Below the pieces are notes generated by a model. It was not told where the DNA came from, searched no databases, and saw nothing but the letters and a program-made list of their open reading frames with translations. The position numbers and the translations under genes were made by a program. From WHSW01 sp963769945 (GTDB lineage Bacteria > Actinomycetota > Thermoleophilia > Solirubrobacterales > 70-9), in assembly GCA_963769945.1 (NCBI GenBank), contig CAVYOA010000001.1, positions 124,001 through 188,000 on the forward strand: DNA of 64,000 bases, read 5' to 3'. Shown piece after piece: positions 16,974 through 25,966 of the stretch; position 1 is the stretch's first letter; the number at the start of each line of letters is the position of its first letter.

Positions 16974-18281
16974 TTAAAGCGAGCGCAGCAGCTCGGCGTT
17001 GGACGCCGTCGCCGCGATGCGTTCGCCAAGCAACGCCGCCGCGTCTGATGGCTTCAGATCAGCGAGCAGGGAGCGGAGCTTTCGCGCGGATTCCAGCTCG
17101 TCGGGCTCGCGGATCTGCTCCTCGTTCGAGATGCGGCACTCGGCGGCTCGCAGGGCCGGCGTGACTCCGGCTGCAGCCAGGTCGCGGTCGAGGACCACCA
17201 AAGAGCTTTCCGTCGTCGCCACCGCGCGCTCGGCTTCGCCCTGATCGAGGGCGTCTGCGAGGACCGTGGCGATTACCGTCAGCGATCCGCCGCTGTCGAG
17301 ATTGCGGCCGGAGCCGAAGAGGCGCTTGATCTCCGTCGCTTCGTGCGCGGCCAGAGCCAGGCGCGAGAGCGAGTCACAGATCAAGACCGCATCGCGGCCG
17401 GACTCGGCAAGTCGCCGGGCCCGCTCGAGCGCGAGCTCGGCGACGCGCACCTGCTCGGGTGCCGGCATCTCGCCAGTTGCGATCGCGAACTCAGCCTCCG
17501 GCACGCTCTCGCGCCACGCCGTCGCCTCCTCGGGGCTCTCGTCGATCAGCAAGACGACTACCGTCACAGTCTCACTTTGGGCGACGGTTCGCGCGAGCGA
17601 GCGCAACAACGTCGTCCGGCCCGATCGCGCCGCGGCGCGAACCAAGACGCGCTGACCAAAGGCCAGCGGCGCCAGCAGGTCGACGGCGCGCACGAGCACG
17701 TCGGCCTCGGCGCCGAGCTCGATCCGCCGGTTCGCCATTACCGGCGCCAGCGCGTCGAAGTCGATGCGTTCATCGCTCATCGGTTCGTGGCCGTTGACCC
17801 GATCGACGTGGACGAGCGCACGATGGCGTTCTCCACGCTTGGGCTCGCGCGCTGGACCCGAGACCTGATCGCCTGAGCGCAGCTCGCAGCGGCGCACTTG
17901 CGCTGCCGAGATATAGACGTCGCCGGACTCGGGCTCGAGACCCGAGAGGCGCAGGAAGCCGTAGCGCTGGCGAGTCATCTCGAGGACGCCGCTGACGATG
18001 ACGGTCTCCTCCGCCTCGGAACTCTCTTCGGCGTCGGAGCTCTCGTCGGCTTTGGCCTCGGAGCTCTCGTCGGCCTTGGTGTCGCGGCTCTCGTTCGCTT
18101 TCGCCTTTTCGAGGACCTCGAGCTCGTCGGTGTCGGCCTCGTCGTCGACGATGCCCGAGCGCTTGGCGCCGAGCCTTTCGATCAGCTCCTCGCGGCGAAG
18201 CTTGCGGTAGCCGCGCACGCCGTTGCCGGCGGCGCGCTCGTGCAGTTCGGCCAGGTGCAGGTCTTTCAGCTCGCTCGCCAT
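16974..18281 (-). CDS. Rho-like transcription termination factor with degenerate ATPase motifs
   Basis: This 435-residue protein has the full Rho layout: an N-terminal SAP-like Rho_N (residues 5-38), an acidic Glu/Ser/Ala repeat linker (65-95), the cold-shock RNA-binding domain (ETVIVSGVL, then YGFLRL and GDVYISAAQVRR), and the RecA-like domain from about 170. The P-loop reads RAAARSGRTTLLRSL, so the universally conserved lysine is Arg222. DERPEE has become DESPEEA and DSITRLARA has become DSLSRLALA. The C-terminal EEFKGTGN-like loop is absent. It may bind RNA but hydrolyse ATP poorly, or be a lineage-specific paralogue; a canonical rho elsewhere is possible. It lies 14 bases after glpD. Confidence 0.85.
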   Translation of the reverse strand: MASELKDLHLAELHERAAGNGVRGYRKLRREELIERLGAKRSGIVDDEADTDELEVLEKAKANESRDTKADESSEAKADESSDAEESSEAEETVIVSGVLEMTRQRYGFLRLSGLEPESGDVYISAAQVRRCELRSGDQVSGPAREPKRGERHRALVHVDRVNGHEPMSDERIDFDALAPVMANRRIELGAEADVLVRAVDLLAPLAFGQRVLVRAAARSGRTTLLRSLARTVAQSETVTVVVLLIDESPEEATAWRESVPEAEFAIATGEMPAPEQVRVAELALERARRLAESGRDAVLICDSLSRLALAAHEATEIKRLFGSGRNLDSGGSLTVIATVLADALDQGEAERAVATTESSLVVLDRDLAAAGVTPALRAAECRISNEEQIREPDELESARKLRSLLADLKPSDAAALLGERIAATASNAELLRSL

Positions 18282-18295
18282 CGGTGCGGCGGAGG

Positions 18296-19993
18296 CTAAC
18301 GCACGGCGTCAGCCTCTAGGCCGGGATCGATCCCCTCGGCCGCGGCGTCGACGACCCAGCGCTCGGCCTCGGAGCGGATGCGTGCAGAGTCCCAGCTGAG
18401 CTCGCCTCCGAGAGTCGCGGCCACAGCCTCGACCGATTCGGCGGTGCGCAGTGCCGGCGCCGCGAGCAGGCCGAGGCGGGTGCGACGCATGAGCACGTCG
18501 GCGACCGAGCACGCCTGCTCTCTTTGCGCGGCGACGACAACCTCAGCGAGCATGTCGGGCTGACCTTCGACGATCGGGGCCGCCAGCTCGGGGCGCTCGC
18601 CGCAGATGCGCAGCACTTGGCGACCGAAATGGCCATAGCGAAATCCGAGCAGCTCCCGGTATCCCGACGGCAGATCGGATTCGCTCAGGCTCTCGGGCGG
18701 GTCGAGCTCGCCCTCGCCGGCGCCCATGCCCAGCGGGATGTCATCGGTGCGACACGGCGCCACGCGGCCCTCGCGCTCGACCATGCGATCGACGACGTGC
18801 TTGGCCATCCGCCGCCATGTGGTCAGCTTGCCGCCGGTAATCGTCAGCATCCCCGACGACGTCTCATAGAGCTCGGCCTTGCGCGAGATATCGACCGACT
18901 TGCGGGGATCGCCGGTCGAGATCAAGGGACGCACGCCGGCGTAGGCGCCGGTGATATCGGCGGGCTCCAGGGTCGTGCCGAAGAACGTGTTAGCCGCGTT
19001 GAGCAGATAGTCGATGTCGTCGCTGGCGGGCTGCACGTGCTCGATGTCGCCATCGAAGTCGTTGTCGGTAGTGCCGATCAGGGCGCGGCCGTACCACGGC
19101 AGGGCGAAGATCGTGCGGTCTGAGCCTGCCGGAACGATGCACGCCGCATGCGTGACTTGGAGCTTGTCGATGGCGACCGTGAAATGGGTGCCGCGGCTCG
19201 GTGCGATTCGCGGCACCTCGGCTTCGTCGTGAAGCTCGGCCGGCCGGATGCGGTCGGCCCATACCCCGGTCGCGTTGATCACGTTGTCGGCTTCGATCGC
19301 GAACTCCTCGCCGCTTTCGCCGTCGACGCATTGGACTCCGCCCGCCAGCCCGTCACGATCGATCAGCCCGGTTACCTCGGCCCTGTTGAGCGAAACGGCG
19401 CCGAAGCGCTCCGCCTCGCCGAGCACGGTAAGCACGAGGCGCACGTCGTCGGTCTGGCAGTCGTAGAACATGTAGGCCTCGCGGGGGTCGCGCTCGGCCA
19501 GCGCCGGGATCATCTCGATCGTCTCGGCACCGGAGATCGTGCGATGGCGATCCGGCGCCCAGTAGTCGTCGCCCGCGACGCGCTCGGCGCGCTCGCGCCG
19601 CGACTTGCCGACCCGCGTGGTCGCCATCACGTCGTACATGTTGAGCCCGATCCCGATCAGGCGATTGCGCCTGTCCTCGCCAAGCGTGGGGACCAAGAAC
19701 GGAGTCGGATAGACGAGGTGCGGAGCCAGCTGAACCATCAGTTGGCGCTCCAGCAGCGCCTCGCGAACGAGACCGAGATCGAAGTTCTGCAGGTAGCGAA
19801 GGCCGCCGTGAACCATCTTCGAGGAGCGACTCGAAGTCCCCACCGCATAATCGTCGCGTTCGACCAGGGCGACCGTGTAGCCACGTGAGGCCGCGTCGAG
19901 CGCCGCCCCGGCACCGGTGATGCCGCCGCCGATGACGACCACATCGAAGCGCTCGGAGGTGATCGCGGCGAGCGAGTCGGCGCGGCTCAGCAT
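18296..19993 (-). CDS. glpD: Glycerol-3-phosphate dehydrogenase, FAD-dependent
   Basis: The enzyme oxidises glycerol 3-phosphate to dihydroxyacetone phosphate and passes electrons to quinone at the membrane. The 565-residue product starts MLSRADSLAAI and soon reaches the dinucleotide motif VVVIGGGITGAGAALDAASRG. SSKMVHGGLRYLQNFDLGLV and TGGKLTTWRRMAKHVVDRM are family signatures. The C-terminal DAO domain follows. Its ATG overlaps the nitroreductase stop (TGATG), and rho-like follows 14 bases on, so these three are one transcription unit. Confidence 0.95.
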   Translation of the reverse strand: MLSRADSLAAITSERFDVVVIGGGITGAGAALDAASRGYTVALVERDDYAVGTSSRSSKMVHGGLRYLQNFDLGLVREALLERQLMVQLAPHLVYPTPFLVPTLGEDRRNRLIGIGLNMYDVMATTRVGKSRRERAERVAGDDYWAPDRHRTISGAETIEMIPALAERDPREAYMFYDCQTDDVRLVLTVLGEAERFGAVSLNRAEVTGLIDRDGLAGGVQCVDGESGEEFAIEADNVINATGVWADRIRPAELHDEAEVPRIAPSRGTHFTVAIDKLQVTHAACIVPAGSDRTIFALPWYGRALIGTTDNDFDGDIEHVQPASDDIDYLLNAANTFFGTTLEPADITGAYAGVRPLISTGDPRKSVDISRKAELYETSSGMLTITGGKLTTWRRMAKHVVDRMVEREGRVAPCRTDDIPLGMGAGEGELDPPESLSESDLPSGYRELLGFRYGHFGRQVLRICGERPELAAPIVEGQPDMLAEVVVAAQREQACSVADVLMRRTRLGLLAAPALRTAESVEAVAATLGGELSWDSARIRSEAERWVVDAAAEGIDPGLEADAVR

Positions 19994-20502
19994 CAGTCGA
20001 GGAAGGTGATCACATCGGCGGCGGGGGCACGTTCGGGCGGCGACTGCTCCTGCACCGGATGGCCGAGGTAGAGCAGCGCGACGAAGCGCTCGCCTGACTC
20101 GATCCCAACCGCGGCCCGCCCCTCGTCGGTGCGCAGCACCCCCGGGGTGCGCCAGTAGCCGACCAAGCCGCGCCCGTGCGCTGCGAGCAAGACGATGTAG
20201 GCAGCGCATGCGGTCGCATGCAGGTCCTCCTCGTCGGTGAGCGCATCTCCCGAGAGCGCGGCCGAGCAGACCACCAGGGTCGGAGCGCGGTTGAGCTTTG
20301 CCGCTGCCTCAGGCCCCGCGGCCTCCTTCAGGCGCTCCAGCGCCTGCGGACCGACGACGCGAAAGCGCCAGGGGTTGGTGAGGTTGTGGTTGGGAGCCCA
20401 GCGGGCGAGATCGAGCAGCTCAGACAAGGTCTTGCGCGCAACCGGCTCGGGCCGGTAGGCCTTGTGCGTGCGGCGGGTGCGAATCGCAGTCTCGACATCC
20501 AT
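19993..20502 (-). CDS. Nitroreductase-family FMN oxidoreductase (YdjA-like)
   Basis: This 169-residue protein has the family N-terminus (VETAIRTRRTHKAYRPEPV), the flavin-binding APNHNLTNPWRFRVVG, and a mid-region LLAAHGRGLVGYWRTPG. The substrate is unknown. ATG 20502 lies 11 bases after the upstream stop, while an in-frame start at 20538 would overlap it. I considered BluB (DMB synthase) because of the B12 operon just upstream, but length and sequence fit the YdjA-type branch better. Confidence 0.85.
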   Translation of the reverse strand: MDVETAIRTRRTHKAYRPEPVARKTLSELLDLARWAPNHNLTNPWRFRVVGPQALERLKEAAGPEAAAKLNRAPTLVVCSAALSGDALTDEEDLHATACAAYIVLLAAHGRGLVGYWRTPGVLRTDEGRAAVGIESGERFVALLYLGHPVQEQSPPERAPAADVITFLD

Positions 20503-20513
20503 CGCCGCCAACG

Positions 20514-22472
20514 CTAGCGGGCGAGATCGTCGCGCCACCAGACGAATCCGGCCCCGAGCGCGAGCACGAGAAAGGCGCCGGCGCCGAGCAGGTACGGGCT
20601 GAGGCCGCCGTCGTCTGCAGCGGGCTGCTCGCCTGCGAGCGTGACCGCTCGCGGCGCGGCGGGCGCAGCAGAGCCGTTGTCGCCGACAGCTTGCGTGCTC
20701 GCACCCCCACCGCCGACCTTCGCCGGCACGCCGCCACCGCTCGCAGCCTCGCCGCTGCCCCGATCTGTTACGCCCTCGCTGCCGCCGTTCGAACCGCCGC
20801 CCTCGCCCACCGAAGCCGCTGCACCCCCCGAATCACTCACCGCCGGCGCACCGTTGTCTGGACCGGCAGCCGAGCCACCACCACCACCCGCGCCGCCCGA
20901 GCTGCGGCCGGACCCCTTCCCTTGCCGCGCCACCGCCGCAATCGGAACAGCCTGGCGCTCGACCGCAAGCAGCGCTTGGGCCGTAACCCAGATCGGTGTC
21001 TGGTCGCTGGCGCTCGAATAGCGGTAGTGACCGTCAGAGCCCTGCCGCTTTCCGATATGGGCGACAGCGTCGCCGACCGGCCCACCGGCGCCGCCCGCGG
21101 CGACAAGGCCCTGCACCGCCCAAGCGGTGGACTGGGTGTTGACGACGCCGCTGGTGACGAGCGAGTACCCGCCGCCAGGCTGCTGTGCCTGGCGCAACCA
21201 GCGCGCGCCTGCGTTAACCGAGCTGCCGCCCGACCCGGCGGCGACGAGAGCCTGCAAGACCGCACCGGTCGTGTCGGCATCGCTCGGCGCCCGCGGTTGA
21301 AAGCCCCAGCCCCCGGCTTGATCTTGGACCCGGCGCAACCATCGCGCCGATCGCTTGAGATCGGAGGAGTCGACATCGGCTGCGCGCATCGCGAGCACGT
21401 AGAAGGCGGTGAGATTCGTCTGGCCGTCTACCGAGCCATCGCGATCGCGTCTTGCCCGAAGCTCGGCGACGAGGTCCTCACCGGCGAAGTCGCGGGGGTC
21501 GATACCGGCGCCGCTGAGGGCGAGGATCGTGCGCTCGAGGTCACCCACCGATCTCAGCCGCCCAACCTCAGAGCGCAGATAGTCGACGGGTGAGTTCGAG
21601 CCGGCCTCGACGTCGAGCGGGTTCACTCCGGCTGCCTCGAGCCCGAGCATGACCCAGCCGGTCATCGCCGGGCCCGACGGGGAGCCGATCGAGGCGCCGA
21701 AGCCGCCGTCTGAGTTCTGCTGGTCGAGCAGCCAGCCACGGGCATGCGAGGCGCCCGAGCCCTTGGCTGCCGGCTCCGCGGCGTCGGCGAAGTTCGTTGA
21801 GCTCGCAGACAACGCTGACGTGCAGGTGATCGCGACCACAAGCAAGGACGCAGCGGCCGGCTTCGGTAGCCAGCGAAAGTCGAGGCGTGTGCGATAGCGC
21901 GAGATCATCCGCACCAGGGCCTGACCGGCGACCAGCGCGATCACGAAATTGCCGGCCGCATGGGCGACGTTGAAGGGAATTCCGCGAGCTGAGAGGGCGA
22001 GGTAGCGGTCGAGCGACTGCTCGCCGCCGTAGCTGACCATGACCGAGAGGTCGAGCAGCGCCCCGTAGGCCAGTCCCGCCAGGGCGCAAGCGACTGCCAA
22101 GCCGACACGGCCCAGACGGCGCCCGCTGACGAGGGCCAGCCACGCCCCACCGAGACCGACCAAACCCCAGCCGGCCATCTGCCAGACCGTCCACGGTCCC
22201 TGGCCGAGCCAGATATTGGAGATCGGCGCCGCCAGCGCCCCAACCGCGAAGCCGGGCGGGCCCCCAAGCGCGTAGCCGGTGATCAAGGCGATGTCGGTGG
22301 TGGCGACGACGTTTGGAATCGGCGCCAAGACGAGCCGGCCCGCGACCGCCAGCGCAGCCAGCGCCGCCACCAAAGCGACTATCCGCGCCGATGGCCGCAC
22401 TTTCTCATACCACCAAAAGCCGCCGCCGAGGACGAGTGCAAGGCCGAGGAGCACGCCGACCTGCCAGCTCAT
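20514..22472 (-). CDS. CbrT-like cobalamin ECF S-component fused to a toroid (prenyltransferase/squalene-oxidase-repeat) domain
   Basis: The product is 652 residues. Residues 1-200 are a six-helix S-component with APIPNVVATTD and the signature WLGQGPWTVWQMAGWGL, as in CbrT-type cobalamin subunits. A further helix (205-222) leads outside to residues 240-510, at least six helical repeats with motifs such as DQQNSDGGFGAS, DQAGGWGFQPRAPSD and QQPGGGYSLV, which form an alpha/alpha toroid like the alpha domain of intrinsic factor. Then come a Gly/Ser linker (515-620) and a C-terminal membrane anchor (624-646). I infer that the toroid helps capture B12 outside the cell. It overlaps the EcfA gene by four bases (ATGA). 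Confidence 0.88.
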   Translation of the reverse strand: MSWQVGVLLGLALVLGGGFWWYEKVRPSARIVALVAALAALAVAGRLVLAPIPNVVATTDIALITGYALGGPPGFAVGALAAPISNIWLGQGPWTVWQMAGWGLVGLGGAWLALVSGRRLGRVGLAVACALAGLAYGALLDLSVMVSYGGEQSLDRYLALSARGIPFNVAHAAGNFVIALVAGQALVRMISRYRTRLDFRWLPKPAAASLLVVAITCTSALSASSTNFADAAEPAAKGSGASHARGWLLDQQNSDGGFGASIGSPSGPAMTGWVMLGLEAAGVNPLDVEAGSNSPVDYLRSEVGRLRSVGDLERTILALSGAGIDPRDFAGEDLVAELRARRDRDGSVDGQTNLTAFYVLAMRAADVDSSDLKRSARWLRRVQDQAGGWGFQPRAPSDADTTGAVLQALVAAGSGGSSVNAGARWLRQAQQPGGGYSLVTSGVVNTQSTAWAVQGLVAAGGAGGPVGDAVAHIGKRQGSDGHYRYSSASDQTPIWVTAQALLAVERQAVPIAAVARQGKGSGRSSGGAGGGGGSAAGPDNGAPAVSDSGGAAASVGEGGGSNGGSEGVTDRGSGEAASGGGVPAKVGGGGASTQAVGDNGSAAPAAPRAVTLAGEQPAADDGGLSPYLLGAGAFLVLALGAGFVWWRDDLAR

Positions 22473-24118
22473 CGCAGCACCTGCGCGCTCGAGGTCGTCG
22501 CGCGCGCGGCGGCGATCGCAGCGGCGCCCTGCTCGGGCGTGATCGCGCCGGCGCCACCGAGGATGCGCGCCACCTCGGTGGCGAAGTACCAGCCGCCGGA
22601 AAGGATCTCATCGGCAGCGCCGTCGGCGATCAACTCGCCGTCGCCGAGCAAGACGACGCGATCGGCGAATCGGGCCGCAAACTCGACGTCGTGGGTGGCG
22701 ACGACGATCGCCGATCCACCCGCCGCGAGTTCCGCCAGCCACTCACAGAGCTCGCCCTTGCGAGTCGCGTCCATCCCCCGCGTGGGCTCGTCGAGCGCGA
22801 TCGCGCCCGGCCGTTGCTCGTCTCTGCCCGCCATCACGATCGCCAGCGCCAAGCGCTCGCGCTCGCCGCCGGAGAGGTCTCGGGGATCGCAATCACCGGC
22901 CCACTCCAAGCCGACGGTCGCCAGCGCCGCGCGGCCGCCTACGCCGGGCAGCTCCTCGGCGACGCGCTCGCGGACGAAGAGGTCGCTGGGGCTCTGCGGC
23001 AACAAGGCAAGGCCGTCGGGAGTCTCGATCCGGCCCTGCGCTGCCTCAAGGAGTCCGGCTGCGGCGCGAAGCAGCGTCGACTTTCCGGCCCCGTTTCGGC
23101 CCATCAACGCCACGCGCTCGCCTGCCGCGATCTCGAGCTCGATTCCGCGCAAGACATCACGCAGCCCCGAGCCGGTGTCGAGCTCGACCCAGAGATCGCG
23201 ACAGCACAGTGGCGCTTGCGCTCTGGAATCGATGCGCCGGCGCGGCGGAGCGTCATCGATGGTCGCGGCGGCGTTGTGTGCGACAGGCGCTATTGCGTGA
23301 GCATCGAGGATGCGCCGCGCGTCTTTGGCCGCGACAGGAAACGGCCGCACCCCAGCGAGCTCGAACAGGCGCATCGCCGGCGTCAGCAGCGAGGGGTCGG
23401 CGCTTGCGGCCCACTCGCCGAGCTCGCAGGGGCTGCCATCGAAGGTGATCCGTCCGTGCGCCAGCGTTAGCACCCGGTCGGCGGCAGCCAGGCATCGCTC
23501 GAGGCGGTGCTCGGCGAGCACGACGGCCATCCCCCACTCCTCGTTGAGCCGGCGGAGCAGGCCGACGAGCTCGTCTCCGGCGACCGGATCGAGTTGCGAG
23601 GTCGGCTCGTCGAGCAAGACCAGGCGCGGGCGCAACACCAACGCCGATGCCAGCGCGACGCGCTGCAGTTCTCCGCCCGAGAGCGTGTCGGTCGGGCGAT
23701 TGATCAAGTGCGTGATGCCGAGCGCCAGCGTCACCTCCTCGACTGCCCGCGCGCACGCTGCCGCGGACTCTCCTCGCAGCTCGAGCGGCAGCTCGAGCTC
23801 GCCACGAACAGTGGCCGACACCACCTGCGTCTCAGGATCCTGGCCGACGAGGCCGACGGCGCCGCCGAGCTCGGCCGGGCCATTGGCGCGAACGTCGAGA
23901 CCCGCGACTTGCAATTCGCCCGCGGCGACCCCGCCGTGATAGTGAGGAATCAACCCGCAGAGCGCTCGCAGCAGCGACGACTTCCCCGAGCCCGAGCGCC
24001 CGGCCAAGACGACGAACTGTCCCTCGCCGAGCTCGAAATCGATGTCGTCGAGAGCCGGCGCCCGCGTCGCCGGGTAGGCATACGAAAAGCTGTGCATCTC
24101 GACGATCGGCTCAGCCAC
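22469..24118 (-). CDS. Energy-coupling ATPase, two EcfA domains fused
   Basis: This is the cytosolic motor of an ECF transporter, with both ATPases in one chain of about 549 residues. Domain 1 has Walker A GRSGSGKSS (about residue 40), signature LSGGELQR and Walker B LVLLDEPTSQLD. Domain 2 has GRNGAGKSTLL (about 340), LSGGERERLALA and AIALDEPTRGMD. Most ECF systems use two separate or identical subunits. GTG 24118 overlaps the ecfT stop by 8 bases; an ATG at 24169 would add 17 residues inside ecfT. Fusion fixes a 1:1 pairing. Confidence 0.92.
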   Translation of the reverse strand: MAEPIVEMHSFSYAYPATRAPALDDIDFELGEGQFVVLAGRSGSGKSSLLRALCGLIPHYHGGVAAGELQVAGLDVRANGPAELGGAVGLVGQDPETQVVSATVRGELELPLELRGESAAACARAVEEVTLALGITHLINRPTDTLSGGELQRVALASALVLRPRLVLLDEPTSQLDPVAGDELVGLLRRLNEEWGMAVVLAEHRLERCLAAADRVLTLAHGRITFDGSPCELGEWAASADPSLLTPAMRLFELAGVRPFPVAAKDARRILDAHAIAPVAHNAAATIDDAPPRRRIDSRAQAPLCCRDLWVELDTGSGLRDVLRGIELEIAAGERVALMGRNGAGKSTLLRAAAGLLEAAQGRIETPDGLALLPQSPSDLFVRERVAEELPGVGGRAALATVGLEWAGDCDPRDLSGGERERLALAIVMAGRDEQRPGAIALDEPTRGMDATRKGELCEWLAELAAGGSAIVVATHDVEFAARFADRVVLLGDGELIADGAADEILSGGWYFATEVARILGGAGAITPEQGAAAIAAARATTSSAQVLR

Positions 24119-25022
24119 GGCTCCCCCTACGGCGGCGCTCGGGCTTGCCGGCGCGATCGAGTCCGGCAAACGGCAAGACGGTCAGGACTGGCAGGGCAAA
24201 GGCGAGCGCCAGGGCCAGCGGGCTCGCGTCGAGCTCAACTGTTGGATAGGCGCCGAAGTCGCCAACGCCCGCGATACGCGCCGACACCGCCGCGACGACA
24301 ATCGCGATCCCGGCCGCGCCGAAGCGCCAATCGTGGCGCGAGCCTGGCTGTGAGCCGCGCCGGCGCGGCACGCCCTGCGCGTATCCGCGCAGCTCCAGCG
24401 CCGCTGCGACATCGACGGCACGGTCCAGTGAGCCGGCCACCAGGCGTCGCACGATCGCGGCGCGCCCGACCGCCGCGGCGCCCGGCCCGCGTAGCGCCGC
24501 CGCCTCTTGCAGACGTGCGTGATCGGCCGCGGCGAGCGGGACCAGGCGCGTGATCAAGCTTGCGGTCAGAGCCGAATGACGCGCCAGTGGTCGCAGCAGG
24601 CGCATGATCCGGTCGGGGTCCACGCAAGCTGAGTGGACCGCGAAGACGGCCAGCACAACTCCAATGCGAAGCGCCAGCAGACCGCCCTCGATCAGCGCTT
24701 CACCGCTGACGTCGAGCTGCCCGAGCAGCGGCAGCTCCCAGCCCCGAACGAGGATCGTCTCACCACGTTGTGAGGCGATCGCGTTGACGGCGACGATGAC
24801 TATTCCCAGCAGCGCTGCCCAGCGAGCCGAAACCACCAGGGCCCGGCCTGCGCCACAGAGCAAGCCCGCGAGCGCGGCCGCGATGGCGGTCGCGCCCAGC
24901 ACGATCGGGTTGGAGTAGATGAACGCAGTTACTGCAAGCGAGCCCAGGTAAACGCTGGCGGCCAGAGCGCTGACGCGGCCGAAGGCGCCCGGCTTGGGCG
25001 AGTAGGCGATCGCCGATCTCAT
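24111..25022 (-). CDS. EcfT transmembrane coupling protein
   Basis: This 303-residue membrane protein connects the S-component to the ATPases. Four to five hydrophobic helices cover residues 20-130 and 225-290. Two coupling-helix motifs of the A-x-RG type are visible, in AAALRGPGAA and AALELRGYAQG, about 40 residues apart, as in the EcfT family. The extra C-terminal helices (residues 225-285) precede a basic tail. It overlaps the upstream DUF4430 gene by four bases (ATGA) and the EcfA gene by eight. Confidence 0.9.
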   Translation of the reverse strand: MRSAIAYSPKPGAFGRVSALAASVYLGSLAVTAFIYSNPIVLGATAIAAALAGLLCGAGRALVVSARWAALLGIVIVAVNAIASQRGETILVRGWELPLLGQLDVSGEALIEGGLLALRIGVVLAVFAVHSACVDPDRIMRLLRPLARHSALTASLITRLVPLAAADHARLQEAAALRGPGAAAVGRAAIVRRLVAGSLDRAVDVAAALELRGYAQGVPRRRGSQPGSRHDWRFGAAGIAIVVAAVSARIAGVGDFGAYPTVELDASPLALALAFALPVLTVLPFAGLDRAGKPERRRRGSRG

Positions 25023-25966
25023 TTCGGCGCACCAGCGGGCACCGAGGATTCCCTGCCGGCGTGTCCCGCCACCGCATAGCGATCGCGCAGATCGGCGGAG
25101 TCGAGCAGCGCAACCGCCTCCTCGACACCGGCGCGATCAACGCCGGTAACCAACCACGTCGGCGGCTGGTCGCCCTCTCGCATCGCCGCGACGAGGCCGG
25201 CGCCGGACTGATAGCGGCGCGAAACCGACGCCTGGGCGTCGAGCAGCTCGAGACTCCAGCCGCCCTCGCGCGCGCCAAAGCGCGCAAACACACCGCTGAA
25301 CTGCGGTCCTCGTTCGATTTCAGCGGCAAGCGGATCCGAGCGCACTTGGCCCCAAGTGCCGACCAGCAAACGCAGCACCGGCGGACCGGCACCGTCGGCC
25401 GTCGTGACGACGCTCGCTGTGACGCCGGCGGCTTCGAGGCGGTCGCGAACGCGAGCACAGGGGTCGCGCGGTCCGAAGCACTCGATCTCAACCGCCTGGC
25501 GATCGCCTGTCGCCGATTGCTGCAGGAAGGGCTCTGGCCACGAGCCGACAACTGCGGGCGTGCGCAGGGCGTCGCTCCAGTCTCGGTAATCCCACCAGAT
25601 CCGGTCGCCACCACGAACCTCGGCTTCCGCGGCGCCGATCGAGGACTCGATCCCGTTGACGAAGAAGAACCAATCGAATGAGCGGCCGGCCTCGACCTCT
25701 CCGTCGATACCGTTGATCGACTGCACGAAGCCGCCGGAGTAGCGGGTCTCGATCTCGGCGTCGCGGTCGAGCATGCGGATCACCGTTTCGCTGGCGGCAG
25801 GATCGGATTGGGTCGTCTCGAGCAGCTGCTCGGCTCCGTAGCCGCGGGTGACCGTGAGAGTCGCATCGCCATCGGTGGCCTGGCCGGCCCCGAGGCCGCA
25901 GCCGGGGGCGGCGGCGAGCACGAGCGCGCCCGCCACCGCCCATGCCCGGACGCGGCCATGACTCAC
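25019..25966 (-). CDS. DUF4430 (transcobalamin-like beta domain) lipoprotein
   Basis: This 315-residue exported protein has a hydrophobic N-terminus ending in LVLAAAPGC, a lipobox-like site with Cys23, so it is probably membrane-anchored outside. Residues 35-125 are a DUF4430 domain with SINGIDGEVEAGRSFDWFF, then VNG and GGDRIWWDYRDW, the signature of the C-terminal beta domain of transcobalamin and intrinsic factor. The rest (130-315) is a mixed alpha/beta region I do not recognise. The gene lies between ecfT and another secreted protein, with ATGA overlaps on both sides. A B12-capture role is inferred. Confidence 0.82.
   Translation of the reverse strand: MSHGRVRAWAVAGALVLAAAPGCGLGAGQATDGDATLTVTRGYGAEQLLETTQSDPAASETVIRMLDRDAEIETRYSGGFVQSINGIDGEVEAGRSFDWFFFVNGIESSIGAAEAEVRGGDRIWWDYRDWSDALRTPAVVGSWPEPFLQQSATGDRQAVEIECFGPRDPCARVRDRLEAAGVTASVVTTADGAGPPVLRLLVGTWGQVRSDPLAAEIERGPQFSGVFARFGAREGGWSLELLDAQASVSRRYQSGAGLVAAMREGDQPPTWLVTGVDRAGVEEAVALLDSADLRDRYAVAGHAGRESSVPAGAPK

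Noticed and set aside
16592..17029. Minus-strand open frame of 145 codons opposite the hypothetical gene
   Set aside because: It has shadow-like composition (Val/Asp/Leu/Glu runs) and would overlap the 3' end of the Rho-like gene in another frame.
19993..20502. Nitroreductase as BluB (5,6-dimethylbenzimidazole synthase) because it follows a B12 operon
   Set aside because: It is about 169 residues, shorter than BluB, and the flavin-site and mid-region sequence follow the YdjA-like branch; the B12 link rests on position only.
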